This document shows positions 13,866 through 20,787 of a stretch of DNA of 36,565 nt, piece after piece. A model generated the notes under the pieces. The model was not told the origin of the DNA. It ran no database searches and worked only from the letters and a program-made list of their open reading frames with translations. Source of the DNA: a virus; IMG/VR virus record IMGVR_UViG_3300042890_001520, positions 1 through 36,565 of that record, one strand, 5' to 3'. Made by a program: the position numbers and the translations under genes. Position 1 is the first letter of the stretch. The number at the start of each line of letters is the position of its first letter.

Positions 13866-14429
13866 ATGAACAAGTTGTCAGAAAACTTTAACTTTAATTT
13901 TTTTGGAAACTATGATATATCATCAATCCAAAAATATATTAATAATTTTTCTGATGAATGGTTTATTGATACATCAAGACAAGATATTTTCCAAGCACAC
14001 AAAGACACTAATTCTTACTTTGTATACAAAACAAATCTTGCTTGGAAACAAGGAGAACCTCTTGTTGTTGAAGAAAAAAGCAATGACAAAACACTACTTG
14101 ACATGATTAATCCAATTATTAAAGACTTGGAACTAAAGCATAATGGAATTAGGAGCAATGTTCTTTTTATAAAATTAAAAGCAGGACATAATATTTCTGC
14201 ACATTCTGATAGTGGTGAGTATTTGCTTTCCTCAAGAAGGCATCACATACCAATTATTACATCAGACCAGACTTTTTTTACTGTTGGATCAGAAAAAATT
14301 AACATGTCAGAAGGAGAATGCTGGGAGATTAACAACTCAAGAGTACACTCAGTAGAAAACAGTAGCAAAATTGACAGAGTGCATTTGTTAATTGACATTA
14401 TGCCAAACACAGAGATAGGTGAAGAATGA
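13866..14429 (+). CDS. Aspartyl/asparaginyl beta-hydroxylase-like 2OG oxygenase
   Basis: A 187-aa protein of the double-stranded beta-helix fold. The 2-oxoglutarate/Fe(II) ligands read as H113-x-D115 ('SAHSDSGEY') and H161 ('SRVHSVEN'), with R171 ('DRVHLLIDI') as the 2OG carboxylate ligand. 'GECWEINNSRVHSVENSS' is the signature of the Asp/Asn hydroxylase branch. The substrate is unknown (protein, nucleoside or peptide). It starts 1 bp after the previous stop and overlaps the next gene by 4 bp. One of four 2OG-oxygenase-like genes in the window. Confidence 0.8.
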   Translation: MNKLSENFNFNFFGNYDISSIQKYINNFSDEWFIDTSRQDIFQAHKDTNSYFVYKTNLAWKQGEPLVVEEKSNDKTLLDMINPIIKDLELKHNGIRSNVLFIKLKAGHNISAHSDSGEYLLSSRRHHIPIITSDQTFFTVGSEKINMSEGECWEINNSRVHSVENSSKIDRVHLLIDIMPNTEIGEE

Positions 14430-15184
14430 TTATTCAGATTATTGGTCTGCCAGGTGCTGGTAAGACAGAGTTGGCCAAGGCACTCAAAGAAAGAATTAAC
14501 GCCATTCACCTTAATGCAGATGAGGTCCGTGCAACAGTAAACTCAGACTTAGGTTTTAGCCCTGAAGATAGAATTGAACAGGCAAGACGTATGGGGGACA
14601 TGGCAAGACTTATTGCTAAGCAGGGAGTTGCTCCAGTGATAGTTGACTTTGTGTGCCCTACCGACTTGACTCGTGCAGCATTTGGCAAGCCAGATATTTT
14701 AATTTGGGTAGACAGAATTGAGTCTGGAAGATTTGAAGACACAAACAAGATGTGGGAAGACCCAGAGTCATGCGATGTCAGAATCCCCTGTGGGATGACA
14801 GTAGAAGAAGAGGCTGACCTTATCATTGCTGCTTGCCAGTTACACGACTGGACAGCCCCTACAACCCTTATGCTGGGCAGATATCAGCCATGGCATGAAG
14901 GACATCACGCTCTTTACAAAGAGGCAGGGAAGAGAACAGAGCAGGTTTTGCTGGGAGTACGTAATACATACAATACAAGCGAGAAAGATCCACTTAAGTT
15001 CGATCAGGTAAAAGAATATATTGCCAAGGATGAATTTATGGATGGTGCATTAGTATTAAGACTACCAAACATTACCAACATTGTATATGGTAGAGATGTT
15101 GGATACAAGATTGAACAAGTAGATTTGGGGGCAGACATTCATGCTATTTCGGCTACTGAAAAACGCAAGCAGTTGGGCCTTTAG
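14426..15184 (+). CDS. APS kinase fused to a nucleotidyltransferase domain
   Basis: A 252-aa fusion. Residues 1-140 are adenylylsulfate kinase-like: Walker A 'GLPGAGKT' (7-14), then 'LNADEVRATVNSDLGFSPED' and 'RIEQARRMGDMARL', closely following the CysC pattern. This domain would phosphorylate APS to PAPS. Residues about 145-252 are a HxGH-type nucleotidyltransferase: 'MLGRYQPWHEGHHALYKEAG' (H157, H160) and a final 'ISATEKRKQL', matching the ISxTxxR motif. The order kinase then transferase recalls animal PAPS synthase, but this second domain is far too short for ATP sulfurylase. A sulfotransferase lies downstream. Confidence 0.85.
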   Translation: MIIQIIGLPGAGKTELAKALKERINAIHLNADEVRATVNSDLGFSPEDRIEQARRMGDMARLIAKQGVAPVIVDFVCPTDLTRAAFGKPDILIWVDRIESGRFEDTNKMWEDPESCDVRIPCGMTVEEEADLIIAACQLHDWTAPTTLMLGRYQPWHEGHHALYKEAGKRTEQVLLGVRNTYNTSEKDPLKFDQVKEYIAKDEFMDGALVLRLPNITNIVYGRDVGYKIEQVDLGADIHAISATEKRKQLGL

Positions 15185-15278
15185 ACAGATAGAAAAATCT
15201 GGGGAAGCAATCAATGCTGCAGATGAAAGAATTATAGCGTCAATGTTTAAGGATAATGATGAGCGTAAAGAAAAGTAG
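15141..15278 (+). CDS. Small charged protein, 45 aa
   Basis: Overlaps the end of the kinase fusion by 44 bp in another frame and the next gene by 20 bp. A GGGGG stretch lies 9 bp upstream of the ATG. The product is helical and charged (NASSWAFRQIEKSGEAINAA, then KDNDERKEK). It fills the gap between two real genes. No family recognised. Confidence 0.5.
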   Translation: MLFRLLKNASSWAFRQIEKSGEAINAADERIIASMFKDNDERKEK

Positions 15279-15462
15279 ATCACTTGTTAAGTCTTTAACA
15301 TGGAGAGTTGTCGCAATGGTTTCAGGGTTTGTAACTCTTTATGCTTTGAGCGAAGATATTAGTCTGGCTACTATTGCTACACTAATAACCAATGGGGTTA
15401 ATTTTGTGGCATACTATTATCATGAAAGAATTTGGAATGCTGTCAAGTGGGGCAAGGAATGA
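15259..15462 (+). CDS. DUF2061 membrane protein, copy 2
   Basis: A 67-aa protein with the full DUF2061 pattern: 'KSRSLVKSLTWRVVAMVSGF' at the start, a central hydrophobic hairpin and 'VAYYYHERIWNAVKWGKE' at the end. The ATG at 15259 is better spaced from AAGGA than the ATG at 15256. It overlaps copy 3 by 4 bp (ATGA), so the two are made together and may form a hetero-oligomer. Confidence 0.88.
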   Translation: MSVKKSRSLVKSLTWRVVAMVSGFVTLYALSEDISLATIATLITNGVNFVAYYYHERIWNAVKWGKE

Positions 15463-15662
15463 CAGTAACCAGAGCAAGATCGTTTGCTAAGGCACTTAGT
15501 TATCGCATATGGGGAACACTCTCCTCTGTTGCGGTTGCTTATGTTATAACAAAGAACGCTTCGCTCTCAGTAACGATTGCGTTTTGGGAAACGGTAGTTA
15601 AAGTATTTATCTACTACGCACATGAGCGTGGGTGGAACTATATACAATGGGGGAGAAAATAA
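15459..15662 (+). CDS. DUF2061 membrane protein, copy 3
   Basis: A 67-aa paralogue of the gene before it: 'RARSFAKALSYRIWGTLSSV' matches the KSLTWR start with W changed to Y, and 'IYYAHERGWNYIQWGRK' is the conserved end. Two membrane helices. A GGGGCAAGGA ribosome-binding region sits inside copy 2. The gene is followed within 3 bp by the sulfotransferase. Confidence 0.88.
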   Translation: MTVTRARSFAKALSYRIWGTLSSVAVAYVITKNASLSVTIAFWETVVKVFIYYAHERGWNYIQWGRK

Positions 15663-15664
15663 AC

Positions 15665-16471
15665 ATGAATAAGCAGTTATACTTTTTACATATACCAAAA
15701 ACTGCTGGAAAATTTATTTCTCATAATATAAAAAATAGTATAAATAATGATATTTTATCTTATGTTAGTACATACTTTCCAAACAGTAATGAGTTTTTAG
15801 ATTCAAAAATCTACATTTCTGCTCATGGAGGAACATACCCCATAGAATTTTTAAAAGATGTGGATACTGCAACGGTAGTAAGAGAACCAGTAGAAGCAAG
15901 AGCAAGTTATTTTAATTTTATATATCCTAGATATCTGCAAGACAGGCCAGAGTACATGGAAAGAAAAGATAACAAGGAAAAGTTTTTATATTATTTGTTT
16001 GAAGATAATAATTTTTTAATTCATAACAACTATCAGAGTAGATTTATTTGTAACTCTGCTGATCCAAGATCTTGGGATGCAGAGTCTTTTTACACAAAGC
16101 ATAGAGCCGAAATGATGAAGAAGTATCATGAAGGTTATGGGTTTGATTGGTTTGTTGGAAATGAAAATACATCTCTAACTAATGCAATTGAGAATATAAA
16201 TAGTTTTAAAATCGTAAACACAGTTGATAACATAGGTGTGTTCTGTGGTAAAATTAAAGACTGGTTCCTATTAAACCACGGCATTGAGATAAACTTTGAT
16301 CTTAATACTAAGATTAATGTTGGACCATCTGAGTTAAATAAAGAAAAAGTTTCGTCTGATTACTTTGTAAACTTGTTAACTCAAGGAGAAAAGGACAGAG
16401 TCCTAGAGTTAAACAGTATAGACTTAGATGTTTACAATTTTGTAAAAAACAAGGAGGCTACAAATGTATGA
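15665..16471 (+). CDS. Sulfotransferase (PAPS-dependent)
   Basis: A 268-aa protein. 'LYFLHIPKTAGKFISHNI' (residues 5-22) is the 5'-phosphosulfate-binding loop of sulfotransferases (HIPKTAGT type). 'TATVVREPVEARASYFNF' (R73, S81) is the 3'-phosphate-binding motif. It would transfer sulfate from PAPS to a glycan or other acceptor. The upstream APS kinase could supply PAPS. The start at 15665 follows GGGGGAGAA; the end overlaps the nuclease gene by 8 bp. The gene is more AT-rich than its neighbours, suggesting separate acquisition. Confidence 0.85.
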   Translation: MNKQLYFLHIPKTAGKFISHNIKNSINNDILSYVSTYFPNSNEFLDSKIYISAHGGTYPIEFLKDVDTATVVREPVEARASYFNFIYPRYLQDRPEYMERKDNKEKFLYYLFEDNNFLIHNNYQSRFICNSADPRSWDAESFYTKHRAEMMKKYHEGYGFDWFVGNENTSLTNAIENINSFKIVNTVDNIGVFCGKIKDWFLLNHGIEINFDLNTKINVGPSELNKEKVSSDYFVNLLTQGEKDRVLELNSIDLDVYNFVKNKEATNV

Positions 16472-16871
16472 ATACTATGTAAGAAAAGTAGAGAACGTAG
16501 TAGATGGAGATACCATTGACGTTCTTATTGATTTAGGGTTTGATATTTTGTTTCAATCCCGTGTGAGATTGGCTGGTATTGATACCCCTGAGTCTCGTAC
16601 GAAAGACCTTAAAGAAAAGACTCTTGGTCTTGAGTCTAAAGAGTACCTAAAGAAGGCTCTAAAAGATGCCAAGTCTGTTATTATTAAGACTGAGAAGATG
16701 GATTCATCTGAGAAGTATGGTCGCATTTTAGGCTGGGTATATATTAATGGAGATACCGTATCTCTTAACGACATGATGATCAATGATGGCTATGCCTGGG
16801 GATATCTAGGTGACACTAAGGTTAAAGATTTTGATCAACTAGCAAAGGCCAGAAAGAAGTCTGGGAAATAA
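16464..16871 (+). CDS. Thermonuclease (SNase family)
   Basis: A 135-aa staphylococcal-nuclease-like enzyme with no signal peptide. 'SRVRLAGIDTPESR' carries R35, D40, T41 and E43, and 'EKYGRILGWVYING' carries R87. These are the catalytic arginines, Glu and metal-binding Asp, coincidentally at the same numbering as the mature S. aureus enzyme. 'VVDGDTIDV' is the conserved first strand. It would degrade DNA or RNA in the cytoplasm with Ca2+, perhaps host nucleic acid for recycling. Confidence 0.92.
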   Translation: MYEYYVRKVENVVDGDTIDVLIDLGFDILFQSRVRLAGIDTPESRTKDLKEKTLGLESKEYLKKALKDAKSVIIKTEKMDSSEKYGRILGWVYINGDTVSLNDMMINDGYAWGYLGDTKVKDFDQLAKARKKSGK

Positions 16872-16873
16872 CC

Positions 16874-17203
16874 GTGGATGAGTTTGATTCCGTAGATAAG
16901 TTAATACTTAATGGTGGGCTAGAGTTTGCAGGTACTGACTCTGAGACTGGGGAACCCCTTTACAGGCCAACAGATAGGCTTAAGGAGTTAGACTCTAAAC
17001 TTAGTGATGATCTTTCTATATACTTTTCAAAAGTTACTTTAAAACTTTGGGAAAAAGGTTTTATCGACATGGATATAACAGAAGAAGATCCTCTGGTTAA
17101 GATAGGTCCAAAAGGCCTTGACCTAGATGCAATAAAGTCTTTAGACAAAGATCAAAGAGTTGTTATCGAAGAGATAATAAAGGCTCTTTCTAATAAAAAA
17201 TGA
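16874..17203 (+). CDS. Conserved hypothetical phage protein, GTG start, 109 aa
   Basis: GTG start 2 bp after the nuclease stop. The protein is acidic and mixed helical: 'DSETGEPLYRPTDRLKELD', 'LWEKGFIDMDITEEDPLVKI' and a C-terminal helix 'QRVVIEEIIKALSNKK'. The middle could be a winged-helix-like fold, but no diagnostic motif is seen. Function unknown. Confidence 0.75.
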   Translation: MDEFDSVDKLILNGGLEFAGTDSETGEPLYRPTDRLKELDSKLSDDLSIYFSKVTLKLWEKGFIDMDITEEDPLVKIGPKGLDLDAIKSLDKDQRVVIEEIIKALSNKK

Positions 17204-17209
17204 TATACT
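17201..17209 (+). promoter_or_regulatory. Extended -10 promoter TGA-TATACT
   Basis: TGA-TATACT overlapping the stop of the previous gene, about 18 bp before the ATG at 17228, which also has a GGGAG site. Confidence 0.6.
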
Positions 17210-17227
17210 AAATACCTGGGAGTCTTT

Positions 17228-17644
17228 ATGAATAATTTGTATGGTGCTATCGGGACAACAGTAATACTTGCCTTGCTTGTTTATGTTTATATTTTAAGAG
17301 TCAAAGCAAATAATATCAGCACTCCAATTATTAGCCAGTCAATGCTTCAGTATAGGTATAGCAATGGAAAGAGTAAATCTAGAAAATTAAAAACTAGGTC
17401 ACAGTCTAAAATACATTACGATAAAACTAATATAAAAGTAATTATTTTTGATAACAGTGCGTACTGGATTAAAGATAATATTTTTTACAAAGCGCCACTG
17501 GTCAATGAACTTATTGACAAGGAGTCTGCGGAACAAGTTGACACAATACACATGGATAAGGTACAATTAGATAAAATGCTATTCATAATGGATAGATTAA
17601 GAGAAGGGATTAACGATGATAGTAGGGGTTCAGGGGACGAGTAG
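17228..17644 (+). CDS. Membrane-anchored hypothetical, 138 aa
   Basis: One N-terminal transmembrane helix (residues about 5-24, 'IGTTVILALLVYVYILRVKA') followed by a soluble basic then acidic domain. No enzyme motif. The end overlaps the next gene by 29 bp, which is long but both frames look real. Confidence 0.7.
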   Translation: MNNLYGAIGTTVILALLVYVYILRVKANNISTPIISQSMLQYRYSNGKSKSRKLKTRSQSKIHYDKTNIKVIIFDNSAYWIKDNIFYKAPLVNELIDKESAEQVDTIHMDKVQLDKMLFIMDRLREGINDDSRGSGDE

Positions 17645-17966
17645 TTTTGACAACTATAATGTATTCCTTAGATCGATGGCCGTTGCCCTTTCTGAATTGC
17701 TAGAAGAGGACAAAAACTTTCATATATATTCTGCGGGTCCAAACAATATTAATATGATGGCTATGGAGTTTGCAAACCTATCTGAAAAAGGAATGAAGTC
17801 AAGAGGTAAGTCTATTAAGTTTATTAAAGTGACTCCTCAATGGCTAGAAGAAAACATATCTGAACTAAACCACTTTGCCTTTTTGTCTAATCCAAAAGAG
17901 CCAGTGTCAAAGATGGTTCACATATCAAAACTAAATAATATAAACACAAACGTATACACATTCTAA
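17616..17966 (+). CDS. SLOG/Rossmann-like nucleotide-binding hypothetical
   Basis: A 116-aa protein with alternating beta/alpha pattern: 'MIVGVQGTSSFDNYNVFLRS' (strand with G-x-Q-G-T-S-S-F), 'NFHIYSAGPNNINMMAMEFA' and 'SIKFIKVTPQWLEENI'. The G-x-R/Q-x-F-x-D/N-Y start and SAG-x-x-x-I-x-x-M-A segment resemble the SLOG/YspA-type nucleotide-binding fold. Its ligand and role are unknown. Confidence 0.65.
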   Translation: MIVGVQGTSSFDNYNVFLRSMAVALSELLEEDKNFHIYSAGPNNINMMAMEFANLSEKGMKSRGKSIKFIKVTPQWLEENISELNHFAFLSNPKEPVSKMVHISKLNNINTNVYTF

Positions 17967-17972
17967 TAGTTC

Positions 17973-18001
17973 TTGACAAACTCTGTCATATATGTTAGAA
18001 T
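17973..18001 (+). promoter_or_regulatory. Promoter TTGACA-17-TAGAAT (extended)
   Basis: TTGACA at 17973-17978, 17-bp spacer, TAGAAT at 17996-18001 preceded by TGT. It drives the 18050 gene and the WhiB-like gene after it. An 18-codon ORF starts six bases after the -10 (18007) and may be a leader peptide. Confidence 0.8.
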
Positions 18002-18016
18002 TTAGTATGCTTCAAA

Positions 18017-18030
18017 TGTGCCTTGGCACA
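18017..18030. promoter_or_regulatory. Palindrome TGTGCC-TT-GGCACA in the whiB operon leader (possible operator)
   Basis: A perfect 6+6 inverted repeat with a 2-bp centre, about 10 bp downstream of the expected transcript start and 20 bp before the ATG at 18050. It is shaped like a repressor site; an RNA hairpin with a 2-nt loop is less likely. Confidence 0.5.
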
Positions 18031-18049
18031 CAAACAGAATGGAAAGATT

Positions 18050-18262
18050 ATGAAATTAGTTAATTCTTTAGACACTATGGAGTCAATAGTAAACAAGAAT
18101 AGACAACTGTCATGGGATGGTTGGACAGTAGTTGAGACATTTCCCTCAGAGAAAGCCTACTACTCAAAATTTGGTATCTATAAAAATAACAAGTGGCAAA
18201 TGAAAAAAGAGTTTATTCCTTCTAGCCAAGGATGGGAAATCCCTGATAAGTATGTGATCTAA
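18050..18262 (+). CDS. Hypothetical 70-aa protein upstream of whiB-like gene
   Basis: The ATG at 18050 after GGAAAG is preferred to an upstream TTG at 18023, which would lie across the palindrome. The product is mixed, with Trp-rich stretches: 'RQLSWDGWTVVETFPSEKAY', 'KFGIYKNNKWQMKKEF'. No known motif. It ends directly before the WhiB-like start with no gap, so the two are co-expressed. Confidence 0.72.
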   Translation: MKLVNSLDTMESIVNKNRQLSWDGWTVVETFPSEKAYYSKFGIYKNNKWQMKKEFIPSSQGWEIPDKYVI

Positions 18263-18544
18263 ATGAATAAGTTTAAATGGAAAGATGATGCTGTTTGTTT
18301 AGACTATGATACAAACTTATTTTTTGATAAATATGAGGAAGATGAACTACTAAGACCAGCAATTGATGCTCTTTGTTCATCCTGTCCAGTAAGGAAAGAC
18401 TGCTTTTCTGTTGGAATTTCAGGAAAAGAGTGGGGAGTCTGGGGTGGTGTATACTTAGAGAATGGTGAAATATCAAAAGAGTTTTCTAGCCACAAGAGCA
18501 AGGATGACTGGGGAATGACATGGCAATCATTAACAATGGAGTAA
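18263..18544 (+). CDS. WhiB-like Fe-S transcriptional regulator
   Basis: A 93-aa protein with all WhiB features: C12, C38, C41 and C47 (C-x25-C-x2-C-x5-C, in 'AVCLD' and 'LCSSCPVRKDC') for a [4Fe-4S] cluster, then the turn 'WGVWGGVYL' with GVWGG at 58-62. The usual basic AT-hook-like tail is short (SHKSKDD). WhiB proteins exist only in actinobacteria and their phages; phage versions can block host WhiB2-type regulators or control phage genes by binding the primary sigma factor. Confidence 0.93.
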   Translation: MNKFKWKDDAVCLDYDTNLFFDKYEEDELLRPAIDALCSSCPVRKDCFSVGISGKEWGVWGGVYLENGEISKEFSSHKSKDDWGMTWQSLTME

Positions 18545-18545
18545 G

Positions 18546-18785
18546 ATGTATACAGATGCAATGAGAAGAGCGTTTAGATCTTTGCATGCCCCAAACAATT
18601 TTAGTTTGGAAATTGTAGATAATGATAATTTTATAACAGTAAAAGCAAAAGAGAAAGACTTTATGTCCTTGGAGACTGTTGAGTTAAAGAGACAGGCTAT
18701 TGAGTACATGATTCGTGTTAAAAAAGCACTTGAAGATAATGGTGCTATTGTTTTGTTGGTAAGAGAAGGTGGAAAAGAACTATGA
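18546..18785 (+). CDS. Conserved hypothetical, 79 aa
   Basis: Begins 1 bp after the WhiB-like stop. The protein has a short beta part ('FSLEIVDNDNFITVKAK') and an amphipathic helix ('LKRQAIEYMIRVKKALED') ending 'GAIVLLVREGGKEL'. This pattern recurs in small uncharacterised actinophage proteins. The end overlaps the next gene by 4 bp. Confidence 0.72.
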   Translation: MYTDAMRRAFRSLHAPNNFSLEIVDNDNFITVKAKEKDFMSLETVELKRQAIEYMIRVKKALEDNGAIVLLVREGGKEL

Positions 18786-19195
18786 TTGAGTCAATTCTAG
18801 TCGGAGTATTTGTATTCTTAACTCTATTATTCTTATCTTTGTATGTGTTTCAAATAAAAAAGAACCGCATCATTTTGGCAAACACATTAAATCTTTTGCT
18901 TATGCAGCAGTCTATTAGCGACGGAAATAAAACAGATCAAGAAGAATCAAACGAAGCATTTTTAAAATTTGTTTCAGATTCTCGTGATTGGGCATATCAG
19001 TATATAGAAGAGGTTCAGTCTGGGCTAAAGTTGTTTATTGATGAGGTTGGTCCACAGGTCGAACACTACGATAAATATGGCTCAGCAGTAGATGGCATGA
19101 TTACTCCACATGACTTTGCCTTAAAAAAAATATCAGGAGCGTACAAAGAACTAAAAAAACTCCTGCCAGATGACTATGGTAGAATAGACGCATGA
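18782..19195 (+). CDS. Single-pass membrane hypothetical, 137 aa
   Basis: N-terminal transmembrane helix (about residues 3-24, 'ESILVGVFVFLTLLFLSLYV') then a helical cytoplasmic domain with 'SDSRDWAYQYIEEVQSGLKL' and a C-terminal 'AYKELKKLLPDDYGRIDA'. The SRDWAxxYIExVQ segment is familiar from actinophage genomes next to small membrane genes. Function unknown. Confidence 0.75.
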   Translation: MIESILVGVFVFLTLLFLSLYVFQIKKNRIILANTLNLLLMQQSISDGNKTDQEESNEAFLKFVSDSRDWAYQYIEEVQSGLKLFIDEVGPQVEHYDKYGSAVDGMITPHDFALKKISGAYKELKKLLPDDYGRIDA

Positions 19196-19350
19196 AAGAA
19201 ATTATGCTTTCAGTATTAACAGGTTTTGGATGTGGTGTAGTATTTGCTGCATTCAAATTGCCAGTACCAGCACCACCAGTTTTTGCGGGAGTCGCAGGAA
19301 TTATTGGTTTATGGATTGGTTTTACAGTACTAACAAAATTCATATCCTAG
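19192..19350 (+). CDS. XapX-domain membrane protein, 52 aa
   Basis: ATGA overlap with the upstream gene. 'LSVLTGFGCGVVFAAFKLPV' then 'PAPPVFAGVAGIIGLWIGF' matches the XapX pattern: two transmembrane helices joined by a Pro-rich P-x-PAPP loop. XapX proteins are small bacterial inner-membrane proteins of unknown role, rarely described in phages. Confidence 0.8.
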   Translation: MKEIMLSVLTGFGCGVVFAAFKLPVPAPPVFAGVAGIIGLWIGFTVLTKFIS

Positions 19351-19360
19351 GAGGAATAAA

Positions 19361-19660
19361 ATGAATAAACAAATCAAAAACGCACTAGCGTCATACGGAA
19401 GATCAGTACTTGGAGCAGCAACAGCAATGTATGCTTCTGGAGTTACAGATCCACAGACATTAGCATACTCACTACTTGGAGCACTTGTGCCCGTTGTATT
19501 GAGAGCAGCCAACCCTAACGATCCTGCATTCGGCAAGATGCCATCTGCAGAAGATGTAGACAAGGCAGTTAAGACTGCTAAGGTTGTTAAGAAGACCGCA
19601 AAGAAGGCTCCTGCAAAGAAGTCATCTGGCGGAGGAAAACCAACTAACCAGGTAAAGTAA
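19361..19660 (+). CDS. Membrane protein with Lys/Gly tail (holin-like), 99 aa
   Basis: Strong AGGAGG site. The first half has two moderately hydrophobic helices ('SVLGAATAMYASGV', 'LAYSLLGALVPVVLRA') separated by 'TDPQTL', then 'NPNDPAFGKMP'. The tail is basic low complexity ending 'KKSSGGGKPTNQVK', nearly identical to the endolysin tail. A phage membrane or virion-associated protein is likely; a holin is possible. It is followed by a strong terminator and shows the high-expression codon style of 5713-7119. Confidence 0.7.
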   Translation: MNKQIKNALASYGRSVLGAATAMYASGVTDPQTLAYSLLGALVPVVLRAANPNDPAFGKMPSAEDVDKAVKTAKVVKKTAKKAPAKKSSGGGKPTNQVK

Positions 19661-19674
19661 TTTTCCTAAAGATT

Positions 19675-19705
19675 AGCAGGCTTGTTATTTTACAGGCCTG
19701 CTTTT
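19675..19705 (+). terminator. Rho-independent terminator
   Basis: AGCAGGCTTGT paired with ACAGGCCTGCT (one G-U pair), a loop of about 6 nt, then TTTT. It separates the 13-19.6 kb operons from the AT-rich SGNH/carbamoyltransferase block. Confidence 0.88.
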
Positions 19706-19708
19706 CTA

Positions 19709-19717
19709 TGATATAAT
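19709..19717 (+). promoter_or_regulatory. Extended -10 promoter TGA-TATAAT
   Basis: TGA-TATAAT at 19709-19717, directly after the terminator, followed by TAGGAGA and the micropeptide ATG at 19736. It starts the SGNH/carbamoyltransferase operon. Confidence 0.78.
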
Positions 19718-19735
19718 TTAATAATAGGAGAAAAA

Positions 19736-19819
19736 ATGATACTAAAGTACTTAATGTATAAAGTTTATTATAAAATAAAAAAAATCTTTAAAAAGAAAGA
19801 CAACAGGTTTATATATTGA
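19736..19819 (+). CDS. Basic micropeptide 1, 27 aa
   Basis: A short gene after a TAGGAGA ribosome-binding site. The product is basic and aromatic: 'YKVYYKIKKIFKKKDNRFIY'. Its C-terminal half resembles micropeptide 2 at 22981 (KIKKIFKKKDNRFIY against KFKKKKIFKDKYIY). Its stop overlaps the TTG start of the SGNH-like gene (ATTGA), giving translational coupling. It could be a leader that controls translation of the next gene, or a membrane-active peptide. Confidence 0.6.
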   Translation: MILKYLMYKVYYKIKKIFKKKDNRFIY

Positions 19820-20787
19820 ACGAAATAAACAGAAGATTTTTTGATTTTTTAACTAGGTTTTTTCAAGGTATTACAGTTGACTCTAAAAATAAATACAGCA
19901 ATGAAGAGATGTCCCTGTTTCTGGAAGAGTTAAAAGACATTCTTGCCTCTCATTCAACTACTCAATCTAAGGCTTTAAGTTTTTTTACTTTTGATCAACA
20001 ACTTGAAGATTACCGATACAGACCTATGGACCAAGACTTTAACAAGTACTACGAATTTGTTTTTTCAGGCTGTTCCCAGACGCATGGAGATCACATAACA
20101 GAGCCAGAAGTTAAAGATGGATCTTACAAGGATATATGGGGTTTTCAAATTGCAGATTCTTACGGTAAAGAAGCCCTAAACTTAGGCATGGGTGGCTGGG
20201 GAGCAGAGTCAATATTAAAGGGATTAATGCATCACTTTCAAAAAAATGGAAACCCAAAAGTTTTGTTAGTATTATACCCAGACTTAGGAAGAATAGAAGG
20301 GGTAGATAGTAATAAAATAGAGATGCCAACCCCATTAAACAAGCATGAACTCGTACAACACTGGTTTTTAAGACCATCCGATGATCACAAAGTTAATAAG
20401 TTAAGTGTTCTTCCTCATAGTCCTTTAGACGTTATTCCATTTACTCAAGCCCTTTACAAAAACCTTCAATCAATTTTACTACTAAACGAATACTGCAAAC
20501 AAAATAATATTTATTTTAAATATAGTTCTTGGAATCACACAACAAATTTGTTTTTAAAAATGTTAAAAGAAAGTTTTTCTGAATACTCAAACTACTTAGA
20601 ACCTAAAGAATTTAATTTTGATGAACTTGAGTTTGAAAATCTTTCTTGCCATAAGGATATTAAAGAAAATAAAATAAAAACAGTTTGGAACACAGGGCAT
20701 GATAAAGAACACATAGGTATTCATCAACACATACACATTGCAGAACGATTTAAGAGAGAGTTGGATAATGATAATCCTTGGAATTAA
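19816..20787 (+). CDS. SGNH-like hydrolase/acyltransferase 1 (TTG start)
   Basis: A 323-aa protein with SGNH-type blocks: 'YEFVFSGCSQTHGDHI' around residues 79-92 (nucleophile block G-x-S-x-T), 'LNLGMGGWGAESILKGLM' (block II Gly), 'VLLVLYPDLGR' (strand before block III) and 'GHDKEHIGIHQHIHIAERF' at the end (Asp/His block). It is a paralogue of 22167 and 23088. SGNH enzymes remove or add acyl groups on glycans and peptidoglycan. The N-terminal 75 residues are specific to this copy. Confidence 0.7.
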   Translation: MNEINRRFFDFLTRFFQGITVDSKNKYSNEEMSLFLEELKDILASHSTTQSKALSFFTFDQQLEDYRYRPMDQDFNKYYEFVFSGCSQTHGDHITEPEVKDGSYKDIWGFQIADSYGKEALNLGMGGWGAESILKGLMHHFQKNGNPKVLLVLYPDLGRIEGVDSNKIEMPTPLNKHELVQHWFLRPSDDHKVNKLSVLPHSPLDVIPFTQALYKNLQSILLLNEYCKQNNIYFKYSSWNHTTNLFLKMLKESFSEYSNYLEPKEFNFDELEFENLSCHKDIKENKIKTVWNTGHDKEHIGIHQHIHIAERFKRELDNDNPWN

